Shown here: piece by piece, positions 63,884 to 64,000 of the stretch
Layout: every line of letters begins with the position of its first letter
How positions within the stretch are numbered: position 1 is the stretch's first letter
Assembly: GCA_017746715.1 (NCBI GenBank)
Contig: JAGHZQ010000069.1
Location: 99,601 to 163,600 of the forward strand
Direction of reading: 5' to 3'
DNA length: 64,000 nucleotides
Source of the DNA: Cyanobacteria bacterium SBLK
GTDB taxonomy: Bacteria; Cyanobacteriota; Cyanobacteriia; Cyanobacteriales; Spirulinaceae
Program-made: the position numbers and the translations under genes
The notes under the pieces: model-generated
The model's input: the letters and a program-made list of their open reading frames with translations, nothing else
Databases searched by the model: none
Told to the model about the DNA's origin: nothing

Positions 63884-64000
63884 AACTATCAACTATCAAC
63901 TATCAACTATCAACTATCAACTATCAACTATCAACTATCAACTATCAACTATCAACTATCAACTATCAACTATCAACTATCAACTATCAACTATCAACTA
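63884..64000. repeat. Heptamer array (AACTATC)n running off the right edge
   Basis: Sixteen perfect copies plus a 5-base partial copy, starting 2 bp after the kinase stop. The complement (TTGATAG rotation) differs from the array at 16,378 by one base. True length cannot be read because the window ends inside it. Confidence 0.97.

Overview
The window is chromosomal DNA from a cyanobacterium. The evidence is the very frequent HIP1-type octamer GCGATCGC inside and between genes, plus genes typical of oxygenic phototrophs: Ycf54, a CCB1-like cytochrome b6f assembly factor, and the cyanobacterial families DUF3086, DUF3119, DUF3493, DUF2605, DUF2973 and DUF3326. PEP-CTERM proteins, a PilZ-containing cellulose synthase and heptanucleotide tandem repeats fit a filamentous or mat-forming lineage, but the species cannot be read from this sequence. 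No ribosomal RNA, prophage, transposase, CRISPR array or plasmid function was seen, and most of the window is ordinary housekeeping chromosome.

Layout. Bases 1-8.3 kb hold the first codons of a gene leaving the left edge, a large GH2-like lipoprotein, a sensor histidine kinase with a zinc-ribbon membrane protein, a DUF547 lipoprotein and plsY. Bases 8.6-13.9 kb hold tRNA-Thr(CGU) followed by DUF3119 and DUF3086, then DUF3493, ppk and a membrane protein. Bases 14-24 kb hold a Uma2 nuclease, a truncated DUF433 gene, a pentapeptide protein, a GT2 glycosyltransferase, a PEP-CTERM metalloprotease, a ferritin-like protein, a thioredoxin-TPR protein and a cellulose synthase. Bases 24-34.6 kb hold a K+ channel, a TIGR02921-type PEP-CTERM membrane protein, a YiiX-like lipoprotein, ribE, a bifunctional-nuclease protein, a 4Fe-4S aldo/keto reductase, a solute-binding lipoprotein and a tandem-fused PTPS/QueD. 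Bases 34.8-46.7 kb hold an SPFH protein, CCB1-like, a second Uma2, TMEM14, rsmA, an ABC ATPase, an orphan DNA methyltransferase, an EamA exporter, a PG-binding/HEAT protein, a GT4 enzyme and SelO. Bases 46.8-64 kb hold a CPBP protease, DUF3326, DUF2973/DUF2605, two pentapeptide proteins, tyrA, pdxJ, ycf54, an OYE/ArsR/rarD locus and a very large hybrid histidine kinase.

The clearest structure not explained by gene content is a family of short tandem heptamers (TTGATAA, TTGATAG, GTTCATT, GGTTGTT, GGTTATT and their complements). They sit at gene ends and starts and, with GC-rich palindromes, also inside reading frames. Two in-frame insertions lie in the GAF and ATPase domains of the hybrid kinase, and repeat-encoded tails end the solute-binding protein and the ArsR regulator. 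This looks like a set of small repeats that colonises coding DNA while keeping frames open, or closes them in every frame when the unit contains a stop codon.

Probable functional groupings: envelope and surface work (GH2-like protein, cellulose synthase, PEP-CTERM proteins, glycosyltransferases, PG-binding protein), cofactor synthesis (ribE, pdxJ, PTPS, Ycf54), phosphate and lipid metabolism (ppk, plsY) and signalling (two kinases, K+ channel). Apart from the short operons noted below, neighbouring genes do not form one obvious pathway.
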